The position numbers and the translations under genes are program-made. A stretch of DNA of 64,000 bases, taken from NCBI GenBank assembly GCA_016787665.1, contig JAEUUC010000011.1, positions 1 to 64,000 on the forward strand, written 5' to 3'. This document shows positions 43,227 through 51,813 of this stretch, piece by piece. The notes under the pieces are model-generated. The model was given only the letters and a program-made list of their open reading frames with translations, was not told the origin of the DNA and did no database searches. Position 1 is the stretch's first letter. The number at the start of each line of letters is the position of its first letter. This DNA is from Cyclobacteriaceae bacterium. Its GTDB lineage: Bacteria; Bacteroidota; Bacteroidia; Cytophagales; Cyclobacteriaceae.

Positions 43227-46200
43227 ATGCGATACAACTTGCTCCTGGTACTCCTGCTCCTGATAGCAGGCCCGGTGATGGCGCAGAAAAAGAACACACC
43301 TGCAGCCAAACCCACCACCACCTTTGATGACAAGCTCTACAATGGCCTGGAATGGCGAAGCATTGGCCCCTTCCGCGGAGGCCGCTCGGCTTCGGTAACC
43401 GGTGTGCCCGGTAAACCCAACCTCTATTACTTCGGTGCCACGGGCGGTGGCGTTTGGCGAACCACCGATGCTGGCAACTCCTGGGAAAACATTTCTGACG
43501 GATTTTTTGGCGGATCCATTGGCGCTGTTGCCGTAAGCGAATGGGACAATAACGTAATCTACGTGGGCGGTGGCGAAAAAACCGTGCGCGGCAACGTATC
43601 CTACGGTTACGGCATGTGGAAATCGGTCGATGCTGGCAAAACCTGGACCCACCTTGGCCTGAAAGAATCAAGGCACATACCCCGTGTTCGCATTCACCCG
43701 AAAAATCCCGATGTGGTGTATGCCGCTGTCCTGGGCGACTTATTCAAATCGTCTGAAGAACGTGGTGTTTATAAATCCATTGACGGGGGAAAAACCTGGA
43801 AGCGAACCCTGTTTGCCAATGCCGATGCAGGTGCGGTTGACCTGTGCTTCGACCCGAACAATGCGCGAATCATGTATGCCTCCACCTGGCGCATTCGCAG
43901 AACGCCTTACAGTCTCGAAAGCGGTGGAGAGGGTTCGGCTATGTGGAAGAGCACAGATGGTGGAGAGACGTGGACCAATATTTCAACTAACAGCGGGCTG
44001 CCGAAAGGTACCTGGGGTATCGTAGGCGTAACCGTATCACCTGTAAACTCCAATCGGGTGTATGCCATTATTGAAAACGAAAATGGAGGCGTATACCGGA
44101 GCGATGACGAGGGAAAAACCTGGCGCAAGATGAATGATAGCCGCGACCTACGCCAGCGCGCCTGGTACTATTCGCGCATTTATGCCGATACCAAGGACGT
44201 TGACATGGTGTACGTGGTAAACGTGAGCTACCACCGCTCCAAAGACGGGGGCCGCACATTCCAGGCTTACAATGCCCCACACGGTGACCATCATGATTTG
44301 TGGATTGCACCGGAAGACAACCAGCGAATGGCGATTGCTGATGATGGAGGTGCCCAAGTGAGTTTTGATGGCGGAGAAAACTGGACAACTTACGGCAATC
44401 AACCTACGGGACAGTTCTATCGCGTAGTTACCGATAACGGATTTCCATATCGGATTTATGGCGCCCAGCAGGATAATTCAACTGTGCGCATTTATCACCG
44501 CACGGATGGGTTTGCCATCACCGATCGGGATTGGGAAGAATCGGCCGGAAGTGAAAGCGGACACCTCGCACCCGATCCTACCGATCCCGAAATCGTGTAC
44601 GGTGGTAATTATGGCGGTTTACTGGAAGTTCAAAATCATCGCACGAACGAAAGCCGGGCAGTGAATGTATGGCCCAATAACCCCATGGGCCATGGAGTGG
44701 AAGACATGAAGTACCGGTTCCAATGGAACTTCCCCATCTTCTTCTCACCGCACAACCCCAAAAAACTGTATACGACATCGAATCATGTCCATGTTTCACT
44801 GAATGGCGGCCAATCCTGGGAAACCATCAGCCCCGACTTAACACGCAATGACAAGTCGAAGATGGGGTCATCCGGTGGTCCGATTACAAAAGACAATACG
44901 AGTGTAGAATACTACTGCACCATCTTTGCAGCCGGAGAATCTCCGTACGAAAAGGACTTTGTCGTAACGGGCTCGGATGACGGACTGGTGTATGCCACTA
45001 CGGATGGCGGCAAGAGCTGGCAAAACATCACACCCAAAGACATGCCCGAGTGGACCATGATCAACAGCGTGGAGTTTGATGCACACGCTAAGGGAGGAAT
45101 CTACATTGCCGGCACCCGGTACAAATCCGGTGACTATCGCCCCTACCTCTACAAATCAAAAGACTACGGCAAAACGTGGGTGCGCATCACGGACGGTATT
45201 GACGCAGGCCATTTCACGCGCGTGTTGCGGGCCGACCCGAAGCGTAAAGGCCTACTCTATGCCGGCACCGAAACAGGCATGTACATTTCATTTGACGATG
45301 GAGCCAGTTGGAAACCGTTTCAACTTAATCTACCGATCGTGCCCATTACCGACCTTACACTGCGAAACGACAATTTGATTGCCGCCACACAAGGGCGTGG
45401 ATTTTGGCTGATCGATGATCTGACGCCCCTCCATCAGTTAAACGACCAGGTCGCAGCCGGTGACGCCTACCTATACAAACCGATGCCCAGCTACCGCATG
45501 GGGCCCGGCTTCAGTTTTGGCCGCGCGCCACGCACCGCTGGACAAAATCATCCAGGTGGAGTAACGGTGCATTTCGTTGTGAAAGATACGACCAAAGCCC
45601 AGGTTACATTAGAGTTTTTGCAGACGGATGGAAAGCTGATCAAGAAATTCTCAACCAAACCCGACCTGAAGGCCAAAGAAGAAAAACTCACACTCAAACA
45701 GCCGGGCATGAACAAATTCAACTGGAACATGCGATACCCGGATGCCGACCGGTTTGATGGCCTGATCCTGTGGGCTTCATCGTTGAGCGGACCCCGGGCC
45801 CTGCCAGGTACGTACAAACTGCGGCTCACCGTAAACGGAAAATCCATGGAAACGGACTTTGAAATTCTCAAAGACCCCCGCTCGACCGGCACCGATGCCG
45901 ATTTGAAAGCCCAGTTTGATTTTCTGCAGGAAGTGATTGCCAAAGTGAGCGAAACACACACGGCTATCAAGAAAATCCGGACTGCCCGTGAGCAGATCAA
46001 CCGTGCGATCGATCCCATCAAAGATCAAAAAGAGGCCATGAAAGATGTGCTCGACAAGGCAAAGGCTATTCAGGATGATATGAAGAAGATTGGGGAAGCG
46101 CTGTACCAGACCAAGAACCGCAGTGGTCAGGACCCCCTCAACTTCCCCATTCGCCTGAACAACAAACTTGCACACCTGAATTCACTGGCGGGTTCGGGCA

Positions 46201-46361
46201 ATTTCCGACCTACCGATCAGATGATTGCCTTCAAACAGGAGATCACAGCCGAAATTGATGCACAGCTGGCCGCGCTGGACAAAATCTTCAAACAGGATGT
46301 GCCCGCGTTTAATGCGCTGGTGAAACAGAAAAATATTGATGCGGTGGTTCTGAAAGACTGA
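43227..46361 (+). CDS. large exported BNR/Asp-box beta-propeller protein (VPS10/sortilin-like)
   Basis: 1044 residues. The signal peptide is MRYNLLLVLLLLIAGPVMAQ. The N-terminal 720 residues hold many Asp-box motifs of the type S-x-D-G-G-x-T-W (for example TTDAGNSWENIS, SIDGGKTWKR, STDGGETWTN, SFDGGENWTTYG, TTDGGKSWQNIT), forming one or two beta-propellers. A GPFRGGRSASVTGVPGKPNLYYFGA start is typical of this Bacteroidota family. The C-terminal part has a beta-sandwich-like region and then a Lys-rich helical region (AREQINRAIDPIKDQKEAMKDVL). No glycosidase catalytic residues can be assigned; function unknown. Confidence 0.85.
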   Translation: MRYNLLLVLLLLIAGPVMAQKKNTPAAKPTTTFDDKLYNGLEWRSIGPFRGGRSASVTGVPGKPNLYYFGATGGGVWRTTDAGNSWENISDGFFGGSIGAVAVSEWDNNVIYVGGGEKTVRGNVSYGYGMWKSVDAGKTWTHLGLKESRHIPRVRIHPKNPDVVYAAVLGDLFKSSEERGVYKSIDGGKTWKRTLFANADAGAVDLCFDPNNARIMYASTWRIRRTPYSLESGGEGSAMWKSTDGGETWTNISTNSGLPKGTWGIVGVTVSPVNSNRVYAIIENENGGVYRSDDEGKTWRKMNDSRDLRQRAWYYSRIYADTKDVDMVYVVNVSYHRSKDGGRTFQAYNAPHGDHHDLWIAPEDNQRMAIADDGGAQVSFDGGENWTTYGNQPTGQFYRVVTDNGFPYRIYGAQQDNSTVRIYHRTDGFAITDRDWEESAGSESGHLAPDPTDPEIVYGGNYGGLLEVQNHRTNESRAVNVWPNNPMGHGVEDMKYRFQWNFPIFFSPHNPKKLYTTSNHVHVSLNGGQSWETISPDLTRNDKSKMGSSGGPITKDNTSVEYYCTIFAAGESPYEKDFVVTGSDDGLVYATTDGGKSWQNITPKDMPEWTMINSVEFDAHAKGGIYIAGTRYKSGDYRPYLYKSKDYGKTWVRITDGIDAGHFTRVLRADPKRKGLLYAGTETGMYISFDDGASWKPFQLNLPIVPITDLTLRNDNLIAATQGRGFWLIDDLTPLHQLNDQVAAGDAYLYKPMPSYRMGPGFSFGRAPRTAGQNHPGGVTVHFVVKDTTKAQVTLEFLQTDGKLIKKFSTKPDLKAKEEKLTLKQPGMNKFNWNMRYPDADRFDGLILWASSLSGPRALPGTYKLRLTVNGKSMETDFEILKDPRSTGTDADLKAQFDFLQEVIAKVSETHTAIKKIRTAREQINRAIDPIKDQKEAMKDVLDKAKAIQDDMKKIGEALYQTKNRSGQDPLNFPIRLNNKLAHLNSLAGSGNFRPTDQMIAFKQEITAEIDAQLAALDKIFKQDVPAFNALVKQKNIDAVVLKD

Positions 46362-46377
46362 AAATTTTTGAACAAAC

Positions 46378-46408
46378 AAAAAAGGTCGTCTTTGGGACGA
46401 CCTTTTTT
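46378..46408. terminator. bidirectional terminator between the BNR gene and the aromatic operon
   Basis: AAAAAAGGTCGTC-TTTGG-GACGACCTTTTTT gives a 13-bp stem and a five-base loop, with T-runs on both strands. It sits between two convergent stops at 46361 and 46438. Confidence 0.93.
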
Positions 46409-46437
46409 GTTTTAGCTCCAGTGAAGAAATCCAGCCA

Positions 46438-47544
46438 TCAAACCGCTTTTTCAACTTTATCATTCATCACGCGCTGCTGCACCTGAATCGACTCGTGGTG
46501 AATGAGCTTGAGCAAATCCGTCACAAAATCCTGACTCAATCCCATCGCATTACCTTGGGCCAGTCGCGTATTCAGGATTTCATCCCAACGATTTACCTGA
46601 AGAATGGTTACGTTGTTGTCACGCTTGTAGCGCCCGATTTGCTCCGAGATTTTCATGCGGGCGCTCATCTTGCCCATGATGTCATCGTCCAGTTGATCGA
46701 TCTGCTCCCGGAGAATGGTCAGCGTGTCGCGAAACTCTTTGCTCACCACTTCAGCTTTACGAACAATCAAACCTTCCAGCATCTTTCCAAAAGCAGCCGG
46801 AGTGATTTGTTGCTTGGCATCGCTCCACGCCTGATCGGGTGTAATGTGGCTCTCCAGCATGATACCCGCCATATCCAGATCAAGTGCTTTCTGAGCCACA
46901 AAGGGCAGCAACTCACGGTTACCGCAGATATGGCTCGGGTCGCAAATAATCTCCAACTCCGGAAAACGAGTCTTCAATTCAATAGCAAAATCCCACATGG
47001 GTGCATTCCGGAATGGTCCCTTATCGAACGAGGAAAAACCGCGGTGTATGGCAGCCAATGTTCGGATACCTGCGCGGTTGAGTCGTTCCAATGCGCCAAT
47101 CCAAAGTTCAAGATCCGGGTTTACCGGGTTCTTCACCATCACGGGGATGTCCACCCCTTGCAGGGCATCCGCAATTTCCTGAACCGAAAATGGATTGACC
47201 GTGGTACGGGCACCCACCCACAGCACGTCCACCCCGGCCTTAAGGCAGGCCTCCACATGCGCAGCTGTGGCCACCTCGGTGGTAACCGGTATGCCGGTTT
47301 CTCTTTTTGCCGCCATCAGCCAGGCTAAGCCGGCCTCCCCTGCTCCTTCGAACTGACCCGGCCGCGTACGCGGTTTCCAGATGCCGGCTCGCAACAAATG
47401 CACCCGATTGAGTGCCTTCAATTGCATTGCCGTAGTTACCGTTTGATGCTCGGTCTCCGCACTGCATGGGCCGCTTATGATAATGGGGGTTTGAATGCCC
47501 AACCAGCCAGCCAAACTATTGGTTTGTAATCCCTTCTTGCTCAT
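46438..47544 (-). CDS. bifunctional DAHP synthase / chorismate mutase
   Basis: 368 residues. Residues 1 to about 265 are a type-I-beta (KDPG-like) DAHP synthase: IIISGPCSAET, LLRAGIWKPRTRP, VGARTTVNPFSVQEIA, MVKNPVNPD, IHRGFSS and CDPSHICGN. A chorismate mutase domain follows from about 275 (LREQIDQLDDDIMGKMSARMKISEQIGRYKRDNN). The first enzyme condenses PEP and erythrose 4-phosphate; the mutase makes prephenate. Fusing the entry step to the branch step is known in Bacteroidota and gives feedback through the mutase domain. The start overlaps the tyrA stop by four bases; it is the last gene of the operon. Confidence 0.95.
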   Translation of the reverse strand: MSKKGLQTNSLAGWLGIQTPIIISGPCSAETEHQTVTTAMQLKALNRVHLLRAGIWKPRTRPGQFEGAGEAGLAWLMAAKRETGIPVTTEVATAAHVEACLKAGVDVLWVGARTTVNPFSVQEIADALQGVDIPVMVKNPVNPDLELWIGALERLNRAGIRTLAAIHRGFSSFDKGPFRNAPMWDFAIELKTRFPELEIICDPSHICGNRELLPFVAQKALDLDMAGIMLESHITPDQAWSDAKQQITPAAFGKMLEGLIVRKAEVVSKEFRDTLTILREQIDQLDDDIMGKMSARMKISEQIGRYKRDNNVTILQVNRWDEILNTRLAQGNAMGLSQDFVTDLLKLIHHESIQVQQRVMNDKVEKAV

Positions 47545-48440
47545 ACTCTATTCAAAGTAACGGTTTTTTCCTTTTGTTGTTTGGTCTTTAATTCAATGCC
47601 ATCGAGCACGCGCCTGATTTCGTTGGCGCTGCTCATCATTTGGTGAAGTTCCTTCACGTCACCTTTCACCAGGTGGTAGTGAAATTTTTGCAGATGCATG
47701 ATGTACTCCAGCAACGCCTGGCTCAGGTACCGGGCATTTTGCTCAAAAATGGGCGCCCACATATCGGGCGAACTCTTGGCGAGGCGAACAGTGGACGAAA
47801 AACCGGTGCTGGCCAGCTCAAAAATGTTACGCTCATCTTTTTCAATGTCCAACACCGTTTGCCCGAGCAAAAAAGAACTCACATGCGAAAGATGAGACAC
47901 GTAGGCCACGTGGCGGTCATGTTCATCCGCGTCCATGTACACCGTCTTCATGCCAAGAACGGAAAACACATCCTCGACCCGGGCAAGGGCATCGGCTGCT
48001 GAGCGGTTACGCTCACAAATAATGTTCGTCTTTCCCGCAAACAATCCGGTAAAAGCCGCACGCGGGCCCGAATTTTCAGTGCCAGCCAGTGGATGGGCAG
48101 CCACAAAACGTTCGCGACCGGGATGTTGATCAAGCGCATCGCAAATCTGCTTCTTGGTCGAACCAACATCAAAAACCACACAGGTAGGCGAAATGCGATT
48201 CAGCACATCAGGCAATAGTTGCACCAGTGCCCCAACCGGAATGGCCGCGACAATCAGGTCACTCTCAACAGCCAGCCGGTCGACCGAAACACATTCATCA
48301 ATCAAACCAAGTCGAACAGCCTCTTCACCGGTTTCCTCCAGCTGGTCGGCACCCAATACCCGGCTGGCCAAGCCTGATTTCTTTAAATCCAGGGCAATGC
48401 TGCCACCAATCAACCCAACGCCTATGATACCGAGATTCAT
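47541..48440 (-). CDS. tyrA: prephenate dehydrogenase
   Basis: 299 residues. The NAD-binding start MNLGIIGVGLIGGSIALDLKK, VVFDVGSTKKQICDAL, FVAAHPLAGTENSGP and the catalytic-region HDRHVAYVSHLSHVSSFLL all fit TyrA. It oxidatively decarboxylates prephenate to 4-hydroxyphenylpyruvate for tyrosine. It overlaps both its neighbours by four bases (ATGA junctions), so translation is coupled in the aromatic operon. Confidence 0.94.
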   Translation of the reverse strand: MNLGIIGVGLIGGSIALDLKKSGLASRVLGADQLEETGEEAVRLGLIDECVSVDRLAVESDLIVAAIPVGALVQLLPDVLNRISPTCVVFDVGSTKKQICDALDQHPGRERFVAAHPLAGTENSGPRAAFTGLFAGKTNIICERNRSAADALARVEDVFSVLGMKTVYMDADEHDRHVAYVSHLSHVSSFLLGQTVLDIEKDERNIFELASTGFSSTVRLAKSSPDMWAPIFEQNARYLSQALLEYIMHLQKFHYHLVKGDVKELHQMMSSANEIRRVLDGIELKTKQQKEKTVTLNRV

Positions 48441-49630
48441 CGTACTTCCACCTTTATCTTTTTTTCCACGAGCGCCTGATGTTCCTGAATGCGCTCGAGC
48501 GCTATCTTCATCTGCTCAACCGGACTGCATAACGAAATGCGAATATGCCTCGCGCCCTTTGAACCAAAAATGAAACCCGGAGTAATAAAGACATGGGCAC
48601 CGTAAAGGATTTCATCCACCCACTTTTCCACTTCGGCAATGCTTTCGTTTACGCGGGCCCAAACAAACAATCCGGATTGATCCATCGCGTATTGGCAATC
48701 CAACTCATCCAATATCTGGTGAGCCACTACCTTTCGTCCGCGGTATACGTCATTCAGTTGATTGAACCAGTCACGGGAGTGCCGAAGAGCTTCGGTGGCC
48801 GCCTGCTGCAAACCGAGAAACATGCCGGAGTCCATATTGCTCTTTACCCGTAAAATGGCATCCAGAAATTCCGGCTTGCCGGCCACCCACCCGATGCGCC
48901 AGCCCGCCATGTTGTGCGACTTGCTGAGCGAATTCAACTCGAGCGCAACCTCCTCAGCCCCGGGTATCGACAAGAGACTGAGTGGTGAATCGTTCAGGAT
49001 CAGGCTGTACGGATTGTCGTTGACGATCAGAAAGTGATGCTGACGAGCGAGGCTGACAAGTTCTTGCAACTCCTCCGCTCGGGCCACTCGCCCGGTAGGC
49101 ATGTGAGGGAAATTTACCCACATCAACTTCACACGCGAAAGATCCTGCTGGCGTAAGGCATCCAAATCGGGCGCCCAGTTTTGTTGTTCGTCCAGTGCAT
49201 ACGATCGGATTTTTCCACCGACCAGGTTGGTAACACTGGAATAAGTGGGGTAACCGGGGTCTGGTACCAGCACTTCATCGCCTTCATCCACAAACGCCAT
49301 CGCAATGTGCATAATGCCCTCCTTACTGCCCATCAGGGGTAGAATTTCCCGTTCAGGGTTCAGGGAAACACCATAGGTGTCGCGGTAAAAAGCCGCGATG
49401 GCCTGACGCAGCGCAGGTATGCCTTTGTAGCTTTGGTAGCCATGCGTATCCGGAAGGCGTGCAGAATCAATCAACGCATCAATCACGTTTGAGGTGGGGG
49501 CAAGATCGGGACTGCCAATGCCGAGGTTAATCACTTTCCGGCCTTGCGTGTCGAGGGCCCGAACCTCAGCCAACTTGCGACTGAAGTAGTACTCATCTAC
49601 GCGTGCTATTCGTTTTGCCGTTTGAATCAT
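48437..49630 (-). CDS. class I/II aminotransferase of the aromatic operon
   Basis: 397 residues from ATG 49630 (MIQTAKRIARVDEYYFSRK); a TTG two codons earlier overlaps the pheA stop. PLP fold type I: GSKEGIMHIAMAFVDEGDEVLVPDPGYPTY, VNFPHMPTGRVA, NDNPYSLI and the PLP-Lys motif NSLSKSHNMAGWRIGW. Between pheA and tyrA, it most likely transaminates phenylpyruvate and 4-hydroxyphenylpyruvate or prephenate, though the fold is also shared with diaminopimelate and aspartate aminotransferases. The start is two nt after the pheA stop. Confidence 0.9.
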   Translation of the reverse strand: MIQTAKRIARVDEYYFSRKLAEVRALDTQGRKVINLGIGSPDLAPTSNVIDALIDSARLPDTHGYQSYKGIPALRQAIAAFYRDTYGVSLNPEREILPLMGSKEGIMHIAMAFVDEGDEVLVPDPGYPTYSSVTNLVGGKIRSYALDEQQNWAPDLDALRQQDLSRVKLMWVNFPHMPTGRVARAEELQELVSLARQHHFLIVNDNPYSLILNDSPLSLLSIPGAEEVALELNSLSKSHNMAGWRIGWVAGKPEFLDAILRVKSNMDSGMFLGLQQAATEALRHSRDWFNQLNDVYRGRKVVAHQILDELDCQYAMDQSGLFVWARVNESIAEVEKWVDEILYGAHVFITPGFIFGSKGARHIRISLCSPVEQMKIALERIQEHQALVEKKIKVEVR

Positions 49631-49632
49631 GG

Positions 49633-50478
49633 TCAACTGAATTGAATGTTAGCTTTTTTGTACTCGCCCAGAATATTGAGGTTGCGCACCTGCCGCAGCA
49701 CAACTTTCAACGCCTGATCATATTGCTTGCGCTGGCGCCACTCCACATCCACATGAATCGAGTACTCGCTTGGTTTTCCAATAATGGGTACAGACTGAAT
49801 CTTCGTGAGATTGATCTGGTGCTGCTTGAAAATAGTGAGGATGTCGGCCAGACTGCCCGCCTCATTTCTTACCTCAAAGCACAGTGTTGCTTTGTTGGCG
49901 CCCAAACCGTTGGCCTCCCGGCTCAACATCAGAAAGCGAGTGAAATTTTTCTTATGAGTCTCAATTCTGCGCTCCAGGATATGCAATCCAAACTTTTTTG
50001 CTGCCTGCTCATTGGCCACGGCTGCAGTATCTTTCAGCTTCTCATCACGAATGCGCCTGGCAGAAAACGCTGTGTCTTCACTCTCGCGGATGGCCACTCC
50101 GGGCAGCGCGTGGAGAAACTCGGCACATTGGCGGATCGCCATCGGGTGGGACTCAATTTGCCGGATATTCTGCATAGCGACACCGGGCAGCGCCATTAAA
50201 TGCATGTGGATGGGCAGATAGAGCTCACCATGGATTGAAAAATGATTTTGTTGCAGCAAAAAGTAATTCGGTAAAATGCTACCCGCAATCGAATTTTCGA
50301 TTGCCATCACCGCATGATCGGCCTCCCCGCTCTTCAATGCCTCGCACAGGCGATGAAACGAAAGGCACTCAACCGTTTCTATTGATTTACCAAAGAATGA
50401 GAAGGCTGCTACTTCGTGGAAACTAGTAGCTATGCCCTGAATGGCGATGCGCAACCTGACGTTATTCTTTTTTCCCAT
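49633..50478 (-). CDS. pheA: prephenate dehydratase
   Basis: 281 residues, stand-alone dehydratase. Seen: RIAIQGIATSFHEVAAFSFF at the N-terminus, AVMAIENSIAGSI, IESHPMAIRQC, the catalytic THKKNFTRFLML (TRF motif), and a C-terminal ACT domain from about residue 200 (ATLCFEVRNEAGSLADILTIF, then LTKIQSVPI). The enzyme turns prephenate into phenylpyruvate; the ACT domain normally binds Phe for feedback. It is the first structural gene of the aromatic operon, and its ATG lies 12 nt after a strong hairpin that follows an aromatic-rich leader peptide frame. Confidence 0.95.
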   Translation of the reverse strand: MGKKNNVRLRIAIQGIATSFHEVAAFSFFGKSIETVECLSFHRLCEALKSGEADHAVMAIENSIAGSILPNYFLLQQNHFSIHGELYLPIHMHLMALPGVAMQNIRQIESHPMAIRQCAEFLHALPGVAIRESEDTAFSARRIRDEKLKDTAAVANEQAAKKFGLHILERRIETHKKNFTRFLMLSREANGLGANKATLCFEVRNEAGSLADILTIFKQHQINLTKIQSVPIIGKPSEYSIHVDVEWRQRKQYDQALKVVLRQVRNLNILGEYKKANIQFS

Positions 50479-50490
50479 GGTCTTCTAATG

Positions 50491-50519
50491 AAAATCCCCC
50501 GTTTATGGCGGGGGATTTT
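50491..50519 (-). terminator. attenuator hairpin before pheA
   Basis: On the minus strand AAAATCCCCCG-CCATAAA-CGGGGGATTTT forms a perfect 11-bp stem with a seven-base loop, the 3' arm ending in TTTT. It lies between the aromatic leader frame (stop 20 nt upstream) and pheA (ATG 12 nt downstream). The 5' arm's AATCCCCC is complementary to GGGGGATT inside the leader frame (50562-50569), giving an exclusive alternative pairing. It may stop transcription, or block pheA translation. Confidence 0.75.
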
Positions 50520-50539
50520 CGACTAGCTTGTTTATCAGT

Positions 50540-50623
50540 TCAACAAAGCGATGTTCGTTTCAATCCCCCTTGGGCCTGAAAAAAATAATACCAGAAATAA
50601 AATCGCTTGTGGTTCATTTTCAT
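50540..50623 (-). CDS. aromatic-rich leader peptide of the pheA operon (27 residues)
   Basis: A minus-strand frame from ATG 50623 to TGA 50540 encodes 27 residues. It begins MKMNHKR and is followed by eight aromatic residues in a row, F-Y-F-W-Y-Y-F-F (codons TTT TAT TTC TGG TAT TAT TTT TTT), then QAQGGLKRTSLC. A second in-frame ATG is at 50617. Position, length and composition are those of attenuator leader peptides such as the enterobacterial PheL. The stop is 20 nt before the hairpin at 50491-50519. Expected role: ribosome stalling when charged Phe, Tyr or Trp tRNAs are scarce. The peptide itself probably has no function. Confidence 0.8.
   Translation of the reverse strand: MKMNHKRFYFWYYFFQAQGGLKRTSLC
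50562..50569 (-). promoter_or_regulatory. anti-terminator segment within the pheA leader
   Basis: Minus-strand GGGGGATT, in the Gly-Gly-Leu codons eight nt after the last aromatic codon, is an exact complement of AATCCCCC in the 5' arm of the downstream hairpin (minus strand, 50509-50516 region). Eight base pairs would preclude terminator formation when the ribosome is held upstream. Confidence 0.65.
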
Positions 50624-50673
50624 TTCAATAGCGTGAAGAAAGGTGAATTTGCCTGAAAGTGCAAATGAGAGAC

Positions 50674-50681
50674 GAAAATTA
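50674..50681 (-). promoter_or_regulatory. possible -7 element TAATTTTC of the pheA operon
   Basis: Minus-strand TAATTTTC matches TAnnTTTG except for the last base; TTAG lies 18 nt upstream as a weak -33. Transcription from here would place the leader ATG about 45 nt from the 5' end. Confidence 0.35.
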
Positions 50682-50737
50682 TAACAAAACGGATGTCGCC
50701 TAACCCCCGTTAGTTCGCCACAAGGTTCAATTTTGGT

Positions 50738-50745
50738 TACCTTTG
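50738..50745 (+). promoter_or_regulatory. -7 element TACCTTTG of the lipoprotein gene
   Basis: Exact TAnnTTTG match, six nt before the ATG at 50752, so the mRNA has little or no leader. Confidence 0.5.
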
Positions 50746-50751
50746 GGCATT

Positions 50752-51207
50752 ATGAAACCGATGATTAAGCTTGCTTCAATCTACGCCATGGCCCTTCTGT
50801 TGCTGGCCAGCTGTGGAAAATCAACCCACGACCAACACAACCACGGCAAAGCCGAGGGAGAAAACCCGAACCAGGTGTTGTACAACCAGGTAATGGACAT
50901 CCATGACGAGGTAATGCCAAAAATGGAGGACCTCTATAAGCTTAAGAAAAAAATGGAGGAAGAAATTGCCCAGGCGCCCAATCTGACCGAAGAACGAAAG
51001 CGGGAATTGGAAGGCCTGATTGCCAAACTGGACTCCGCCAATTTTGCCATGATGGACTGGATGCACGAGTTTAATCCACTGCCCGATTCCGCCAATCAGG
51101 AAGATGCTCGCGAGTACCTCGAAAACGAGATGGAACGGGTAAAAAAGGTTCGTGAAAAAATGCTGGACGCGATTAAAGAGGTACAGCAAAAGGTGCAGCC
51201 GGAATAA
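50752..51207 (+). CDS. helical lipoprotein of unknown function
   Basis: 151 residues from ATG 50752 (MKPMIKLASIYAMALLLLASC). The lipobox LLASC predicts lipidation at Cys21. A short His-rich stretch (HDQHNHG) follows. The rest is charged, Met/Glu/Lys-rich helix with heptad spacing (KLKKKMEEEIAQAPNLTEERKREL and YLENEMERVKKVREKM), probably a coiled coil. Such proteins are common unnamed lipoproteins in Bacteroidota. I assign no function. It is convergent with the SET-domain gene, 12 nt between stops. Confidence 0.75.
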   Translation: MKPMIKLASIYAMALLLLASCGKSTHDQHNHGKAEGENPNQVLYNQVMDIHDEVMPKMEDLYKLKKKMEEEIAQAPNLTEERKRELEGLIAKLDSANFAMMDWMHEFNPLPDSANQEDAREYLENEMERVKKVREKMLDAIKEVQQKVQPE

Positions 51208-51219
51208 ACGCCTAACCGA

Positions 51220-51723
51220 TCAGTGCTTTTGCGACTGTCGCTTGGCCAGCTTGTGGTGCGGTAGCTCAACTTTGCCTGACTTCACCCCGCGTTTGGCTTT
51301 GTTCTTCTGATCGAGCCGAATGTTATACCGAATCACCTGCCAATACTCAGCCCCGTACCCCACAAAAATCTCTGACCCGGCCGGGATATCCTTAATGGCC
51401 TTGATGTAGCACTTCCGTTTTTCCGTGTCATACTCCGCGTTATTGGTCAGGCCTTCCACGCGGGTCAATCCCCGGGCATCGTTGGCGTAGCGGCCCAACG
51501 CTTTGCGGTGCGTCCACGCATCAATGCAATACCGGTTATTGAAAAAAAAGACGTACCCGTTGCGATCGTCCGCCATCTTCTCGACCTCCTTCCAGGTGAC
51601 AGGCGTGCCCTTGTACTCCACAATGCGTGTTCCTTTCTTGATATCGATGCGGGTGAACAACCCCTTGCCGGCACCGGGTAACCCCGATCGCTTGACGTAA
51701 AGATGTTTTTCGAGTAAAGCCAT
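51220..51723 (-). CDS. SET domain-containing protein
   Basis: 167 residues from ATG 51723 (MALLEKHLYVKRSGLPGAGKG); the six-codon longer frame lacks the usual start. The SET fold is seen in order: VKRSGLPGAGKGLFTRIDIKKGTRIVEYKG (cofactor strand, written here across two elements), the central RYANDARGLTRVEGLTNNAEY where other SET proteins have R-x-x-N-H, and the C-terminal GSEIFVGYGAEYW. Lysine methyltransferase activity is the family expectation; the Asp in place of His in the N-H motif leaves it open. The tail is Lys-rich (KNKAKRGVKSGK). Target unknown. Confidence 0.8.
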   Translation of the reverse strand: MALLEKHLYVKRSGLPGAGKGLFTRIDIKKGTRIVEYKGTPVTWKEVEKMADDRNGYVFFFNNRYCIDAWTHRKALGRYANDARGLTRVEGLTNNAEYDTEKRKCYIKAIKDIPAGSEIFVGYGAEYWQVIRYNIRLDQKNKAKRGVKSGKVELPHHKLAKRQSQKH

Positions 51724-51762
51724 AAAAATTTGCGCGCGCAAGATGCTAAAAAAGGATCAACG

Positions 51763-51792
51763 AAAAAGCCCCGTCTACCGACAGGGCTTTTG
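51763..51792 (-). terminator. terminator after rpsJ
   Basis: AAAAGCCC, one C/A mismatch, GTC-TACC-GAC and GGGCTTTT form an 11-bp stem with one mismatch. On the minus strand it is followed by TTTTTCG. It lies 22 nt beyond the rpsJ stop and ends the rpsL-rpsG-fusA-rpsJ transcript. Confidence 0.85.
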
Positions 51793-51813
51793 TTATACTT
51801 GAAATGAGTTGAA

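Noticed and set aside
46495..47328. 277-codon plus-strand frame antisense to the DAHP synthase-chorismate mutase gene
   Set aside because: Shadow of a well-supported gene with intact motifs on the other strand.
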